DNA of 64,000 nt from Pseudevernia furfuracea. Taxonomy: Eukaryota > Ascomycota > Lecanoromycetes > Lecanorales > Parmeliaceae. Positions within the stretch are counted from its first letter, which is position 1. Each line of letters begins with the position of its first letter. Where the stretch lies: assembly GCA_022315425.1 (NCBI GenBank), contig JAIUPT010000032.1, positions 856,501 to 920,500 on the forward strand, read 5' to 3'. A program made the translations under genes and the position numbers. Positions 33,866 to 45,643 of this stretch are shown in pieces. The notes beneath the pieces were generated by a model that saw only the letters and a program-made list of their open reading frames with translations, searched no databases and had not been told where the DNA came from.

Positions 33866-35518
33866 AACAGTATTTATCTATCTGGGGCGGGTAGAGTACG
33901 GGTACAAATGTTTCGCACTAAGTCGGTTTGGAGGGTAAAGAGAGCCTCGGGAGGAGGATGAGTGTCGCGCTCTGAGTGTTCTGCTAGAGTACTGTGTCTG
34001 TCTCGAACAAACACTGCATTCACATTGTTATATATACCTAATTATTATCATTTATTGCTGATCTGATGCCTTCCTATTGGGTCCATGGTATCTACAAGAC
34101 CCAAAGGTACTCCGTAAGCTGAGACCAGAAGGATGACTTTTGCGCCTCATTGGCAGGCATCTTTCTGCTGAGTGCTGAGACGGCTGAGAAAATAGACGCC
34201 ATTTTACCTGACTTTACCATGATTCGCATCGATCTAGCAGATAATCGATCGCACTGTGGGGCTAATCTCCTATCATCCTACGGCACCTACTTCTTTGACA
34301 AGCATTATTTTACCGTCGACAGGTCTTCATCGTGGTAATTCATGTTATTGCCCCTACTCTTGCTGCATTGTCTTCGGCTTCCTTATATTCCGCCAACGTA
34401 AGAGGGTAAGAAGCGATTCAAGTGACGTGCCTACGAGTACCTTTGCTGTCGCGCCGAAGCGAACATCCAATGATCCAACGTGACCCAAGGCAACGTCTGT
34501 GCCAACCTTGTCATCAACATGGAATCAGGAATTATTGTAAGATAAAACATGTTTCTTCTGCTGGATGGCCTATGTCCAATCAAATCATGCGACATCCAGC
34601 TGCTACTGTATCTCGCCGCGCAACCTCAAACCTCCATCTGTTGCTGAAACGGCCCCTGAACGAGTCAAACAGATCCTTGCCCCCTGGCCACAATCACATG
34701 CACCAAACATTTCAGCCATGATTTTTCAACTAGAGGGTAATAATGAAGTATGCGTCAATAATATCCAGGCAAAGAGAAAAGGAATTAGTAGTGTCACAAA
34801 CCTACTACTACTGTCGAGGTCAAAAATGTCCCGGGCATGTCTGAGGAACCGGGCGGTTTCTCAATTCACCTAGAGTATACCTAGAAAGAACTTCCCTCGC
34901 GAAATCTATGGTTCGCCGATTCGGTACTTCCTCTCACTGCACGATGACATCAGACTCAAAGCGCTCTAAAGTAATAGTACGAGTACCTTAGACTGTAGAA
35001 TACGAAGGTACTACTTTTAGTAGAGAGAAAAGAGGTGTTGCCGCGCGCGCTTACCCTACTTTATATTCACAGATTCTTTAGAAAAGAAAATCGCAACTCT
35101 AGCACCCCCCCAAAACCAAAAATTAGGAATTTTTGTTTTATGAATAGTCTCACAACCACAACCCACTATAGTCTAAAATTTTGAGAAACTCAAGTCACTA
35201 TGTTAAACAGCTGGTCCTTAGATTTCTAAAAGATTCTAATTTTGATATCGCAAAACTACGCTTACTCAGCCCTACGTTAAAAAGTACCTCTCGATTATTT
35301 TATGATCGTTAAGACTACTTCGTGCCCGTCAAGACTACTTCGAAAGAAAATTAAGAAATCTATTAGATGTCAAACTTCCGAGGCTGTGTCTCGAGTCTTG
35401 ATCCCCCACTTGGCGGAGGAGAAAATTTCTATAATAACACCATCTTGAAACTTCTCTCGATCAAAACAAAACTACACATCTGATATTATTATACACTGAC
35501 TGCGAAACACATCACAAA

Positions 35519-36097
35519 ATGCCTTCAGTCCTCGCTTCCGAGGATCAGCTTATGCCCAATACTGCTCCAGAAAGCGGAGAAAATGTTGCGACAAACCCTG
35601 ATGAAACATTGTTCGACCTCAATAATCAGCGGATACGAGTGGTAAGAAACCAACTGGGCGAATCTTCCAACGCAATTGGCTAAGTCTTCCACGTAGCTCC
35701 CTGGCGCAAGTGACACAGCGGCGTCGTTTGAATTCGAGGCAGAGGACCATACTCTAGGGAATTCCTTGAGGTACATGATCATGAAGAAGTAGAATTCCTT
35801 TCGACCCATCACTGTTAGTCTTGGCACTCATTTTAATGGGTAGTCCTGAAGTCGAGCTGTGTGGATACTCGATACCGCATCCATCCGAGGCTAAGATGAA
35901 TCTGAGGATACAGACATATGGTATGTATATAACAAATCAGGGAGGTTTCAGATCCGCCTTAACGCCTTCTTACAGATGGTACCACGGTCTACGATGCATT
36001 AGAGAAAGGCTTCGATGACCTTATGAGTTTGTGCGATGTCGTGATTAACAAATTCACGCTTGCCAGAGACGATTTCAGCGCTAAAGACACGATTTGA
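35519..36097 (+). CDS. RPC19: RNA polymerase I/III subunit AC19
   Basis: Small alpha-like (RpoA/L-type) subunit shared by RNA polymerases I and III, partnering AC40 in the assembly platform. Exons 35519-35641, 35697-35788, 35844-35920 and 35976-36097, all GT-AG, give 137 residues. Splicing assembles the signature: RIRV-LPGASDTAASFEFE, EDHTLGNSLRYMIMKN (the alpha-motif), CGYSIPHPSEAKMNLRIQT, and a C-terminal helix, YDALEKGFDDLMSLCDVV. The exons are too short to stand out as single open frames. The gene converges on the complex I subunit gene with only 116 bp between stop codons. Confidence 0.95.
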
Positions 36098-36213
36098 TGA
36101 AATCTAGACAGGTGGAGCTGTGGAGATCAGGCATGTTGAGCCTCATGGCTTTTCGAAGACTTCATTTGCATTGTGTACTATAAAAAGCAGGATGCACCTC
36201 AAGAGTAGATATC

Positions 36214-36891
36214 TCAGTTGCGACCCTGTGGAGATGGCGATTAGCCATGGTAAACTTCACTGCTGTAATCACAATGCCTACCTCCAGAAAGCCTTGCATG
36301 AACCCCGCAGGTAGTCTTGCTGTCGGATTTTCTTGTTCCCGAAAATACTTCATGACGTGTGGTATTTGCTTCCAGTAGTTTAACGTCTCCTGCCGTGTGT
36401 TGCGTTAGCATTCCCCCAGGGAATATGCTCTTGTTAGGGAGCCTCGTCTGTTTCTCTCCATTTTCCAGCGTCCCAGCATGAGCTCTCTTGATGTCTATCA
36501 GCGGTGCGGCATACCTGAAATTCCGTGTGGCTTTGGAACAGCAGCATGTCCACCACCGGAAGCTTGTTGACGTATCGGTGTCTTTCAAACTCTTGCCGTA
36601 CTTTCGTTCGTAGCTGAGATACGGGCAAATTGAGTGAATACATTTGCTGGACCTCAGGAGCCTGATGCGCAGCCCAAGGTCAACTTCTAGGATGTCAAGC
36701 GGCAGATATCTATCGTAACTGACTGATCTCAGCCATTGCCGGTAGGCATGGATTACCCTCCGCTGTGCATCTTGCCAACTCGTCGCTGCGTATCAATTAG
36801 CCTAATGGTTCCTTTCCCCGCTTGTGCTGGAGTGTATTGATGTCATACAAGAGCGCGTTTTCTGGGCAAGGTAGGTGGGATTGATCACCAT
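36214..36891 (-). CDS. NDUFA6: Complex I LYR subunit (NDUFA6/14.8 kDa)
   Basis: Accessory subunit of mitochondrial NADH:ubiquinone oxidoreductase that binds the acyl carrier protein. Exons 36891-36849, 36785-36724, 36661-36515, 36389-36282 and 36225-36214 give 123 residues, the usual length. The last coding exon is 12 nt (Gly-Arg-Asn-stop), restoring the family C-terminus FLEGRN. Visible: the LYR-type region VIHAYRQWLRS, APEVQQMYSLNLPVS, then RTKVRQEFERHRYVNKLPVVDMLLF and the conserved YWKQIPHVMKYF. The motif triplet reads AYR rather than LYR, as is common in this subunit. It shares a 218-bp divergent promoter with BUD31. Confidence 0.95.
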
Positions 36892-37109
36892 TGTGTCGTT
36901 AGGTTAGAAGTAGCATTTATAGCATTCAAAACGAGGTTGAATTTAGGACGGGAGACGTGGAAAAACCTCGGCACAATCGGCGCGGCGCGCGGGGCTCAAT
37001 TTACTCACTTAACACCTGCAGTTACCAAACTTTAGACTCTGTTTAACTGCAAAAGTTGAATCTTTCTAGCAGCCGTCGTCGCAGCTTCACTTAGACACGA
37101 GTTCAAGAT
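36892..37109. promoter_or_regulatory. Short divergent promoter, NDUFA6/BUD31
   Basis: 218 bp separate the two start codons. It includes a GC-rich patch (CGGCGCGGCGCGCGGGGC at about 36977-36995). Confidence 0.5.
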
Positions 37110-37665
37110 ATGCCTCCCGTCCGCTCAGCGCGAAACCGCAAGCCACCACCAGATGGCTTTGACGACATCGAAGATACCCTGCTTGAGTTTGCCAATAAGA
37201 TGAAAGACGCCGAAAATGCTTCGCATGAAGGCAAGAAACGACACGAGGTCTTGTGGCCTATATTTCAGATCAGTCATCAGCGTGTGTTACTTCCATCGGT
37301 ACGAGATATTTGACTTACCATCTCACTGATCACAGGCTCAAGGTACATCTTCGACTTATACTATGACAAAGGAGCTATTTCGAAGCAGCTCTACGAGTGG
37401 CTACTCAAAAATGGTTATGCAGACGGGAATCTGATTGCCAAATGGAAGAAGCAAGGGTATGAAAAGGTACGTATTCCCGGGGCGACTTTCTTGTAAAGCA
37501 CTGATGGGGGAAGGACTACAGTTGTGCTGCCTACGATGCATACAGACAAAAGAGACAAATTTCAACGCAACCTGCATCTGTCGAGTACCACAGGCGCAGC
37601 TGAAAGAGGATCAGACAATCGAGTGTGTGAGCTGTGGATGTCGCGGTTGTTCTTCTGCTGATTGA
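37110..37665 (+). CDS. BUD31: Pre-mRNA splicing factor BUD31/G10
   Basis: Spliceosome (NTC-related) zinc-binding protein. Exons 37110-37281, 37336-37466 and 37522-37665 give 148 residues, close to family length. Visible: MPPVRSARNRKPPPDGFDDI; HQRSRYIFDLYYDKGAISKQLYEWLLKNGYADGNLIAKWKKQGYE; and the C-terminal zinc region with the cysteines of LCCLRCIQ, NATCICRVP and VSCGCRGCSS. The joined frame restores QRSRYIFDL across the first intron. It is one of the best-conserved proteins in eukaryotes, so the identification is firm. Confidence 0.97.
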
Positions 37666-37841
37666 TTAGCGTTTCATGTGATACCACAAAGGCGGAGTTT
37701 CCTTGAGTCTGCACAGCCTGGCGTTTGGGAAAAATCAAGCCCAAGAGTCTAAATGGGGAAAGAATTTACGCATGGCGCTGTGTATAGCTTAGATACTGCT
37801 CTTCGAAGAGGTCCGAGAGGCTCAGAAATGACGCCTCGGAA

Positions 37842-38419
37842 TCAGAAGGCATCTGAAGTATCTTCCTCTTCAAGAATGGTATTGAACCTATTTCTCCCTC
37901 GTCCTCGATCCTGCTTTGACAAATTCCAGTTTGTATAGTCTTCCCTCAGCTTTAGGTCATTCCTCTGAAGGCCTTCATCCTTTTGCCTAAGTTTCAAAAT
38001 TGGATTCTTTGCATCCCGTCTCTCCTGCTTCTCAGCGCGATAGGAAGCCAATGTCCGGCCTCTTTGCTCTTCAGGCGAGGAATCGAGGTTCAGTAGGGAT
38101 ATGATGAAGCCCGAAACATAGTGAAGGCTTGTGCCAGTGACAATGCCGACAAGCGCTGCGATTCCGAGGAAGATGTAGAGAGTCTGCAGTGATTCTGTTA
38201 GCGACCCATGAATGTGTCAACCACCTCGAGCTTTATTTGACTTGCCTCGAATTTACCGAGAACGCGTAACGCGTACCAGCAGGCGTAGAGACAGTAGTGG
38301 CCGAGGTGTAGCAGGGGCGCGATGATTATGCTCAAGACGAAGAGGATGAAATTGAGGATGTAAAAGATTGGGTATGCAATAAAGAAGACGGCAGTCCAAG
38401 CAGCGGACAGGTAGTCCAT
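37842..38419 (-). CDS. Small two-to-three-helix membrane protein
   Basis: Function unknown. Exons 38419-38225 and 38183-37842 are joined in phase 0 (GTGGTT donor, CTGCAG acceptor), giving 178 residues. Three hydrophobic stretches are visible: about residues 9-35 (AVFFIAYPIFYILNFILFVLS), a flanking Tyr/Cys-rich stretch to about 55, and TLYIFLGIAALVGIVTG in exon 2. A charged cytosolic C-terminus follows, rich in Arg/Lys/Glu (RAEKQERRDAKNP). Its arrangement resembles small fungal ER/Golgi proteins, but I do not recognise the family. It diverges from the AMPK beta gene. Confidence 0.75.
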
Positions 38420-38801
38420 TGCGAGTTTGACGATCTCATGATCGCCTTCGAAGGATTATAATGGATTGCTGGTTGGAAAGTGCCATGCCTACGAGTAGAA
38501 TGACGGAGGGTTTTGAGCAGAAAAAGTACTTTGACAATTTGGAGTGCGGAGTGCGGAGTGCGGAGATGAGTAGCCCCCACAATATAATCATACAGTACAC
38601 AAGCGACTAGTGAACTGACTACCTCGACCGTACCTTAACCTAAGGTAGACCATTCCGAGCATTTGAAGCTGTCGTACCTACTCTACTTTTCAACACTCTT
38701 TCTCTGACCCGTTCCAATAAATCCCTTTTCTTCATACTATAACGCTAAACAAGCAAGATTCGTCAACTAACTACCTTAGATTCCCATCAATATATCACAG
38801 A
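38420..38801. promoter_or_regulatory. Divergent promoter with GGAGTGC repeat
   Basis: A 382-bp region with three tandem GGAGTGC copies at 38541-38565 and a CCTTAACCTAAGG-like palindrome near 38634-38646. Confidence 0.5.
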
Positions 38802-40392
38802 ATGGGCAATCAGAGCTCGAAAGAAAAGAGTCCTACTTCACCGGTAGCAAATCATTCGTCGAGCTCAAATTCTTCCTCCACAAATACACGAAAAGAGAAA
38901 GAGCATAGGGTTCCGACGTCCCACAACAATGCAACAAAACCATCACACCTCGAAAAACACTCTGCCAGCCCCTCTCCATCGCAACGGCAGCAACATCAAG
39001 ATTCCATTGGCAACGATCAATCGAAACCAAACCCTCAGGATGATCATAAGAAGGAAAAGTCCAGGACAACGGGCAAATCAACGCCCGTCAAGGTTCCTCG
39101 CGGCTCTGATCCAAGGCGACAAAGAGGACCAGACTCACAATTCGAATCCTCTGGCCCTCCCAGTGACCCCAATTTCGTACCACACTCAAATCTCAATTTT
39201 CCCCCTCGTATGCCCCTTCCCATCGAGGAAGAGTTCCACGCTCCATATTCTCCGACCATCGCCGCCCAAGAATTTTCTTCTTCCATACACGAGGAAGACT
39301 TCGACGGCGCTATACCCCGTCAATCCTCCGTCATAAGCAGTACAACGCTCGAAGAAGAAGAATTAGGCAATGAGCTACAGCCATATCCGTATGAAGCGCC
39401 GCCTCAGGGGCTCGTACCAACTCGGCTGCAATGGACGCAAGGCGGTGATCGGATATATGTCACCGGAACGTTTGCGGGATGGAATAGAAAATTTCGCATG
39501 AGCAGGGAGTGAGTAGCCCCTTCCTTTGTTTACCTGCACATCAACGTCTCGGGTGATGTGTCTTCATGCATATCTCCGTAGATTGTGCTCCATTATACAC
39601 ACCCGAACTCCTATCACAACTTCGTTTCATGCGAGGCCTGGCAGGATTGGGTGATTCTCTCATGCCGCCTCGAATAAGCAAGAGGCATGCTGACCTCATG
39701 CTCCTCGATAGTTCCACAACGGGACACCACGCGACAGTCCTTCAACTTCCACCGGGAACCCATCATGTTAAATTCATCGTCGACGGGGAGATGCAGCTCT
39801 CGAACGAACTGCCTACAGCTGTGGATTACACTAACATCCTTGTCAATTATGTAGAGGTGAGTGCCGATGATATACCCAAGATGTCTCCGAACGAGGGAAA
39901 GGTTCCACCAGGTTCTCATCCGCCTCAAGTGCTTCACGAAGGCACAGAAGCAAAGGACCATGCACCGGATTCTGTTGGCAAGACCCAACTTGTTGAGGGG
40001 GAGCAAAAAGCCGAGCCAGTCTTCTGGGGAAAAGTTGTACCCAAGTACCTTCATGATGTCGACCTTTCAGAGCAATCTAGACGCTATCAGCGAGCTGCAC
40101 GAGGTGTCTCGGATTTTTCTACGCCTCCAGGTTTACCACTGTTCCTCGGTAAATCCATCCTGAATGGCACAACTCCCATGAAGGATGACAGTAGCGTCTT
40201 GAACATGCCAAATCACACTGTCTTGAATCATCTGGCTACGAGCAGTATCAAGCACGACGTCCTTGCTACAAGCATTACTACTCGCTATAAGCGCAAGGTA
40301 AAATCCGTTGCAATACAATGTGACATTGAAATGACTAGCTCACGTCTCAATAGTATGTGACAACGATCGTATACAAGCCTACTGAAGAGTAG
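38802..40392 (+). CDS. GAL83: AMPK/SNF1 beta subunit (Gal83/Sip2 type)
   Basis: Scaffold and glycogen-binding subunit of the SNF1/AMPK energy-sensing kinase. Exons 38802-39508, 39712-40297 and 40354-40392 give 443 residues. The N-terminus MGNQSSKEKS is a strong N-myristoylation signal. The first 200 residues are disordered. The CBM48 carbohydrate-binding domain starts in exon 1 (LQWTQGGDRIYVTGTFAGWNRKF) and continues in exon 2 (QLPPGTHHVKFIVDGE, then ELPTAVDYTN). The ASC domain follows (VVPKYLHDVDLSE; LPLFLGKSILN; LNHLATSSI), and the 12-residue last exon ends YVTTIVYKPTEE. Intron 1 is unusually long for this window (203 nt); a small internal exon there cannot be excluded. Confidence 0.93.
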
Positions 40393-40618
40393 GCTTTACT
40401 ATACTCTGATCATGCTTGTCCGGTCCTTCCATATTGCTAAAAGCATCATTACTCTTCCAACGTTGGCTTGCGCCTTGCGGGATTGGAAAGTAACGTCTCA
40501 GTAACGTCGTACATCCATACTTCCGCAATATATGGAATCTTGGAGATTATACCATGGCTTCATGTCAAGGAAGGCTTTTGGATTTCGTAACCACCATATG
40601 CTACTTCCTATATAGTCA

Positions 40619-41720
40619 TTATCTCCATTTGACGAATACCTCGTCTGTTCTAAATCTTTGCGTACACGTACTGTCCTCCAGAGCTGTGGTCGATCCCGTC
40701 TTATATGCAAGTAATCCAGCGTGTGCAATCATAATCCCGTTGTCGATACAAAATCTCTCGTCGGTCGCGAAGACACTTCCTCGTCTATCCCTTGCCATAA
40801 TTCCCATCATCTCCTGCAGCCGCTCGTTACTGCCCACTCCGCCTACAATCAGCACCTGGCTTGAGCCCACATGCGCCATAGCCCTCTCGGTAATCTCAAC
40901 CAGCATAGCAAAGACTGTTTCTTGCAGGCTAAAACATAGGTCCTCCCTCGTGATCACTTCGTTGGTGAACTCATCCTTCCATCCATCACGATTTTTCTCC
41001 AATTTCTCTGCCAGAATGTCAATGCTCGCTAGAATTCCCGAAAAGCTGCAGTCCATTCCTTTGACCGCATACGGCAAGTCCACCAAATGCATCCCCCGCT
41101 TGGCCATCTGCTCGATGTTATAGCCCGGTGCTGGATCGTTCGATATACGCAACGTCCGCGCAAACCGATCGAGGCAATTGCCTACGGCGATGTCGAGTGC
41201 CTCCCCGAAAATGCGATATCTTTGCGAAGCATAAGCTATTACTTGCGTGTTTCCCCCGGATACGTATAGAACGACTGGGTTTTGTGCCCCGGTGATTTCG
41301 CGACCCATTTCAATATCTTGAGAAACCCCTTAGCACTGCCTCGTCACTGACAGCTGAAACCCACGCACGCCCGACACAATGGTTGACACCAACCAAGGTT
41401 TTTCCCCATAGCAAAGCCAACATCCTCGCAGCGACAGCGACGCTCTGCAGCGGGGCTCCCATGCCTGGCCCCTTTGTGTAGCATATACAGTCGATGTCCT
41501 CCACTCGAAGTCCGGTCTCTTTTATCGCCTGGCTTAAAAGTCTGAGTACCCATGACCGATGGTGTTTTGCGACATCCTTTGGAAGAAAGCCTTCGCCGGG
41601 TGGAGAATTGAAAGTGTGGCGGATATTGGAGAGTACTTGTGCAGCACCACCTTTGGGAGGGTGAAGGATGAGACCGACACCGAGTTTGTTGGCAGAGCCT
41701 TCGAGACCTAGGGCTATCAT
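40619..41720 (-). CDS. KAE1: KAE1, tRNA t6A threonylcarbamoyltransferase
   Basis: Catalytic subunit of the KEOPS/EKC complex, which puts N6-threonylcarbamoyl on A37 of ANN-decoding tRNAs. Exons 41720-41369 and 41316-40619 give 349 residues. Splicing restores the metal-binding HxxxH (His114, His118) in NHCVGHIEMG. Other marks: N-terminal LGLEGSANKLGVG, KGPGMGAPLQSV, LYVSGGNTQVIAY, and the C-terminal GGVGSNERLQEM and NGIMIAHAGL motifs of the ASKHA fold. No mitochondrial presequence is present, so it is the cytosolic enzyme and not Qri7. It diverges from the small gene starting at 42073. Confidence 0.96.
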
Positions 41721-42072
41721 GATGAAAAATGGTTAAATAATAAGTGGCAGCCCCAAATCCCAATTGGCTGGTGAAAGTGAATCGAGCAGTAGGGGCATTG
41801 GTTTCGGTCGAATTTTGCCGCCAGTCAAGCGCCTAATTCGGCTGCCGTCCGCCTCGGTTTTCAAACACTTCACACAACCAGCCATGCATGGCAGAGGAAT
41901 GCCTTCCTAATAGCATACGACCGAGCCCTTTCTTCCAGAAACACAAACATAATTGACCTGAGATCCCGTGGCTGTTCATCACTGACACCACTCTTTCTTC
42001 ACAGACTTCCGCCACCACGTCCGCCCTTTCTTCACACTACCTCCGGCGCTCCCACCTCTTGCAAGGTTTTCT
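41721..42072. promoter_or_regulatory. Divergent promoter, KAE1/unknown
   Basis: 352 bp between the KAE1 start and the small plus-strand gene. I see no distinctive element beyond ordinary mixed sequence. Confidence 0.4.
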
Positions 42073-42555
42073 ATGATCTTTTCTGCTACTCCGCAACGCA
42101 AACCGCCTTGTGTTTTACGACCGACCCTCTTCGACATTCTCACGCTCCCTGCCACCCTTCTTATCTGGTCGCGGGTGTACTTCAATTGGATTTATCGGCA
42201 CCGCGGCCTCGGTGACCTTCTGCACGAGTTCAGGGAAGGTATTGCTCATCTAGCAATTGCGAGAAGCAGACTCGCGGCAGAGAAACTCAAGGCGAGGCCA
42301 GAAGCGGTCAGGACAGGGACAAACAGCTCAAAGGCCGATGGGTACGGGGAGTTGGGACTGCCAGTTGATCCCGAGAGAGGGGCCCAACGGGCGGTCCAGG
42401 AGATCAAGGAGGAGGTTGAGGCGAGAATGACAAGGGAAGTAAAACCACAGTGCCAATTAGGGCCGAGACAAGGCTGTGGTGTAGGAGGGGTTGGGGAAGA
42501 AGTGGGGCTGAGTAGGGATTTTCCGGTGGGGATGAGCAGATACATTGCTTGCTGA
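42073..42555 (+). CDS. Small single-helix membrane protein (unknown)
   Basis: Intronless frame of 160 residues from an ATG at 42073. It has one likely transmembrane segment (DILTLPATLLIWSRVYFNW, about residues 20-38) followed by a charged Arg/Glu-rich region (HEFREGIAHLAIARSRLAAE and RAVQEIKEEVEARM) that could form a helix or coiled coil. The C-terminus is Gly-rich. I do not recognise the family. The position, 353 bp from the KAE1 start and divergent, and a frame uninterrupted through 483 bp support a real gene, but codon evidence cannot be quantified here. Confidence 0.55.
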   Translation: MIFSATPQRKPPCVLRPTLFDILTLPATLLIWSRVYFNWIYRHRGLGDLLHEFREGIAHLAIARSRLAAEKLKARPEAVRTGTNSSKADGYGELGLPVDPERGAQRAVQEIKEEVEARMTREVKPQCQLGPRQGCGVGGVGEEVGLSRDFPVGMSRYIAC

Positions 42556-43702
42556 GCTCTCCCGAACCAATTCGACTTGCATCATCGAACTCCGGATGTA
42601 GGCTCGACGAAGTTGGAGCTTGAAGCACCTCAGTCATGATATGCCCGAAAACACCCTTGGACTAAAGCAGGCTGCTATCAAGAAGTCCTCACGTATTCGA
42701 CATTAGAGGACGGTGCTTGACCAAGATGTGGCCTACTCGATCGTGAAAATCCGAATATTGATGTAGGTAGACTCCGAACTGACAGATATCTAGGAGACTC
42801 TCAACTTTCGTATTGTTGTCGAACTTTGTGTCGAATCTACATTACCTGCATGCCCGGTATTTCTACGACACATCCTACCTCCCGTGGATCCACTACGTTC
42901 AAAGTTCATATTCTACTCTACTCTAGCAAGCTCCGCAGCTGCTTGCCTCTACGTTAAAGTCACGCTTCTCATGAAACTAACAGCCATAAAATCATGACTG
43001 CTGACATAGATGAACCGACTCTATTTGAAACCTTAGAAATCAGGGACTGGCGGTCAATGACCAGGAGCCATATGATAAGATCCATTTGATGGTAGATCTG
43101 GAGCAAGGTTGAAACAGCTCAAGCCCAGTATAAGTCGGTCCTTATATTACTTTCGTCACATCTCGATAGCTTACAGAGACGGCTGACTCGAAGTCAGAGG
43201 TCCTGTCGTGCTAGAGGGAGACGTCTGCAATTGTCTTCTTCAATGTCGAAAGTGGAGTATCTTACTCGTGGTGGACTGGAGAAGGTCCAGCTCCGTGTCT
43301 GTAGACCCCAATAATGACACTTTTTTGGAAAGTCATCAGATCAGGCCTACGATGGTGATAGGTGGATTAAGGGAATCCTGCACGGTGTGATGGTGGGTTG
43401 AAGAGTTAGAGAGTGGGTCGCTAGCATGTAAAAGCGCAAAACACGAAATTTTAGGTTTCAAAACCGTAGCACAGAGGCAAGCTCCGAGGCAAATATTGTA
43501 TCGAATTAATATTACCAGTCAATACTGTTAAATTTCTTCTGTATTTCAGGTATTGAGGATAGCATTTGAAACGCCGGCGTTACCTGCGCATGCCCAAAAC
43601 AATTCCCACTAATGAACCTCCACCGTCTGACGAAACCGCACACACTTCCTCTACTCCCCACGATCCACAACCCACCAATTGCTCTTTTTGTGAAATGGCA
43701 GC
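42556..43702. other. Intergenic, no gene seen
   Basis: About 1.15 kb 5' of RKM4. Open frames at 43208-43390 and 43566-43802 are short and unmatched. It probably holds the RKM4 promoter. Confidence 0.45.
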
Positions 43703-45643
43703 ATGGCTACCTATACGAGCAATGACGCTTTCCACGCAAAGACCTCTGACTTTCTCAAATGGCTGCGAGGACGCCCAGGCACGACCATTAGCCGCAAAAT
43801 AGAGATAACCGATCTGAGGGATCACAATGCTGGCAGAGGAATAGGTAATTGACCCAGCTCAGAACCCTTCGTCTCGATACTTGCTGAAGGTTGAGCAGTG
43901 GCGGTGGAAGACTTAGAAGATGATGAGGACCTCTTCAGCATCGCCCAGTCCGATGTTCTTGCCGTGCAAAACTCGAGCCTTCAGAAAGTCAAACCACACC
44001 TACTCGAGCGTCTTGATTCGTGGAATTCACTAGTCCTCGTCATGATATTCGAAGATGGCTTGGGTAAAAAATCATCGTGGTGGAGCTACCTTCAAATGTT
44101 GCCCACAAAGTTCGACACCTTGATGTACTGGTCTTCATCCGAGTTGGCAGAGCTGGAGGGCTGTGCTGTGCTGAATAAGGTAAAGAAGGATGATGCTGAT
44201 GAGTCTTTCAAAAAGTTTCTGTTGCCACTCGTGCAACAGCAGCCGGAGGTTTTTGGTCGACATGCCCAAGAATTTTGTGGTTCCAACGCATCCACCGTTC
44301 TTCTCAACCTTGCTCACAGGATGGCCACTTTGATCATGGCTTATGGTTTCGGTATTTTTCCTTCCCTGAAATGTTCCATGCCTCGAATTGCTGCCTAGAG
44401 AAGGGATGCTGACTTGGAAATCTTGAAGATATAGAAAAAGAGTCTTCTTCTTCCGAAGAAGACGAGGAAGAAGAAGCTGACGGCTCCTCTCAATCAGCCT
44501 ACCAGCTGAATAAGGGACTAGTCCCGCTGGCCGACTTGTTCAACGCCGGTACGTCTAAAGTTCCCAGCTATTCCTTCTTGATCTGTACCCAAGGTTGAGT
44601 TAGAGACTTCTGTTAAGAGTATCGTACTCATTGACCTTGTTTTGTGACTCCTTCCCTCCCGAAGATGCAGCACTGACTCCGAATACTTGAAAGAGGGTGA
44701 CTTGAACAATGTATGTCTCTATGTTATGCAGTATCATGGCAGGTCTGACAAACCCAGGTTCACTTGATTCAACATGGGGACGCCATGACCATGGTCGCCC
44801 TTCAACCCATTGCCAAAGGACAACAGCTCTTCAATGATTTTGGCCAGCTGCCTAGGTCTGATTTACTTGTAAGCCAACGGTTCGGAGTGACTTGTCTCTA
44901 CCTGATACCCCATTCTGAGTTATGAAGCATATCTCGAGAGTGATCTACTCTCGGAGCTCATCTTCAGACTCAGGCTCCAGCTTAAAGGCCCTATGCTGAC
45001 TCCGAGAACATGAAGCGGCGTTACGGCTATGTTTCGGACAATTACAAGAAATGGGATGTCGTTGAAGTGGATATTACCTCGGTAACCTTTGCAACTAGCA
45101 AACATAACCGACTTGATGACCAAGAGCAAGATGCCAGGGTAATCCTCTCTGGGAATGCAGAATTACTCGGATTTTGTTAATGTGGAATAGCTCGAGCTTG
45201 CAGCAAGATGGGAAGTACTGCAAGACGGCTATGACCTTAGTCGTCCAGAGAACGGATCATTTGAATTCGATCAATCACTCATACTTACAATCACCGCGTT
45301 GTTGCTAGATACGAATGCTGCTCAGCAAGCAACTGCTAGGACACGCTCGCCAAATCAACCACCACCTTTCCTATTGACGACGCTGGATTTGGTTCTCAAA
45401 GACATCATCTCTCACAGACAAAAAGCCTACAAAACGACGCTGGCAGAAGATATCGCTCTGTTAGAGGACCCCACTGTGCAAGGACGGCGGAGAATGGCTA
45501 TCGAAGTCCGTCTAGGAGAGAAGGAGATACTTTCCATGGCAGCTTTCCGAGTGGATGAAAGAATTGCCGACATTGGCCGGAGCTCCAGAGAGGACGAGAA
45601 TACGGGTCACGTTAAGAAGAGAGAATTACGAAATAGGGCTTGA
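43703..45643 (+). CDS. RKM4: SET-domain ribosomal lysine methyltransferase
   Basis: Rkm4/SETD6-type protein lysine methyltransferase that modifies ribosomal protein L42 in yeast. Seven exons: 43703-43844, 43899-44351, 44429-44548, 44694-44710, 44758-44868, 45016-45138 and 45191-45643, giving 472 residues. Visible: substrate and SAM segments (RDHNAGRGIVAVEDLEDDEDLFSI; LPTKFDTLMYWSS; NLAHRMATLIMAY), the catalytic core rebuilt across exons 3-5 as LADLFNAEGDLNNVHLIQHGD and FNDFGQLPRSDLLRRYGYV, and a Rubisco-LSMT-like C-terminal domain. Exon 4 is only 17 nt; using another acceptor puts a stop in frame. It converges on EPL1. Confidence 0.93.

Larger units (their letters stand above)
33262..35518. 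other. Repeat- and AT-rich intergenic region
   Basis: About 2.25 kb between the proline-rich gene and RPC19. It holds the G-run tract (33574-33607), a TAA/TGA repeat (33768-33865), GTAC-rich patches near 34980-35010, and an AT-rich stretch at 35040-35500 with a direct repeat AAGACTACTTCG (two copies around 35309-35343). I see no coding gene. Confidence 0.5.
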
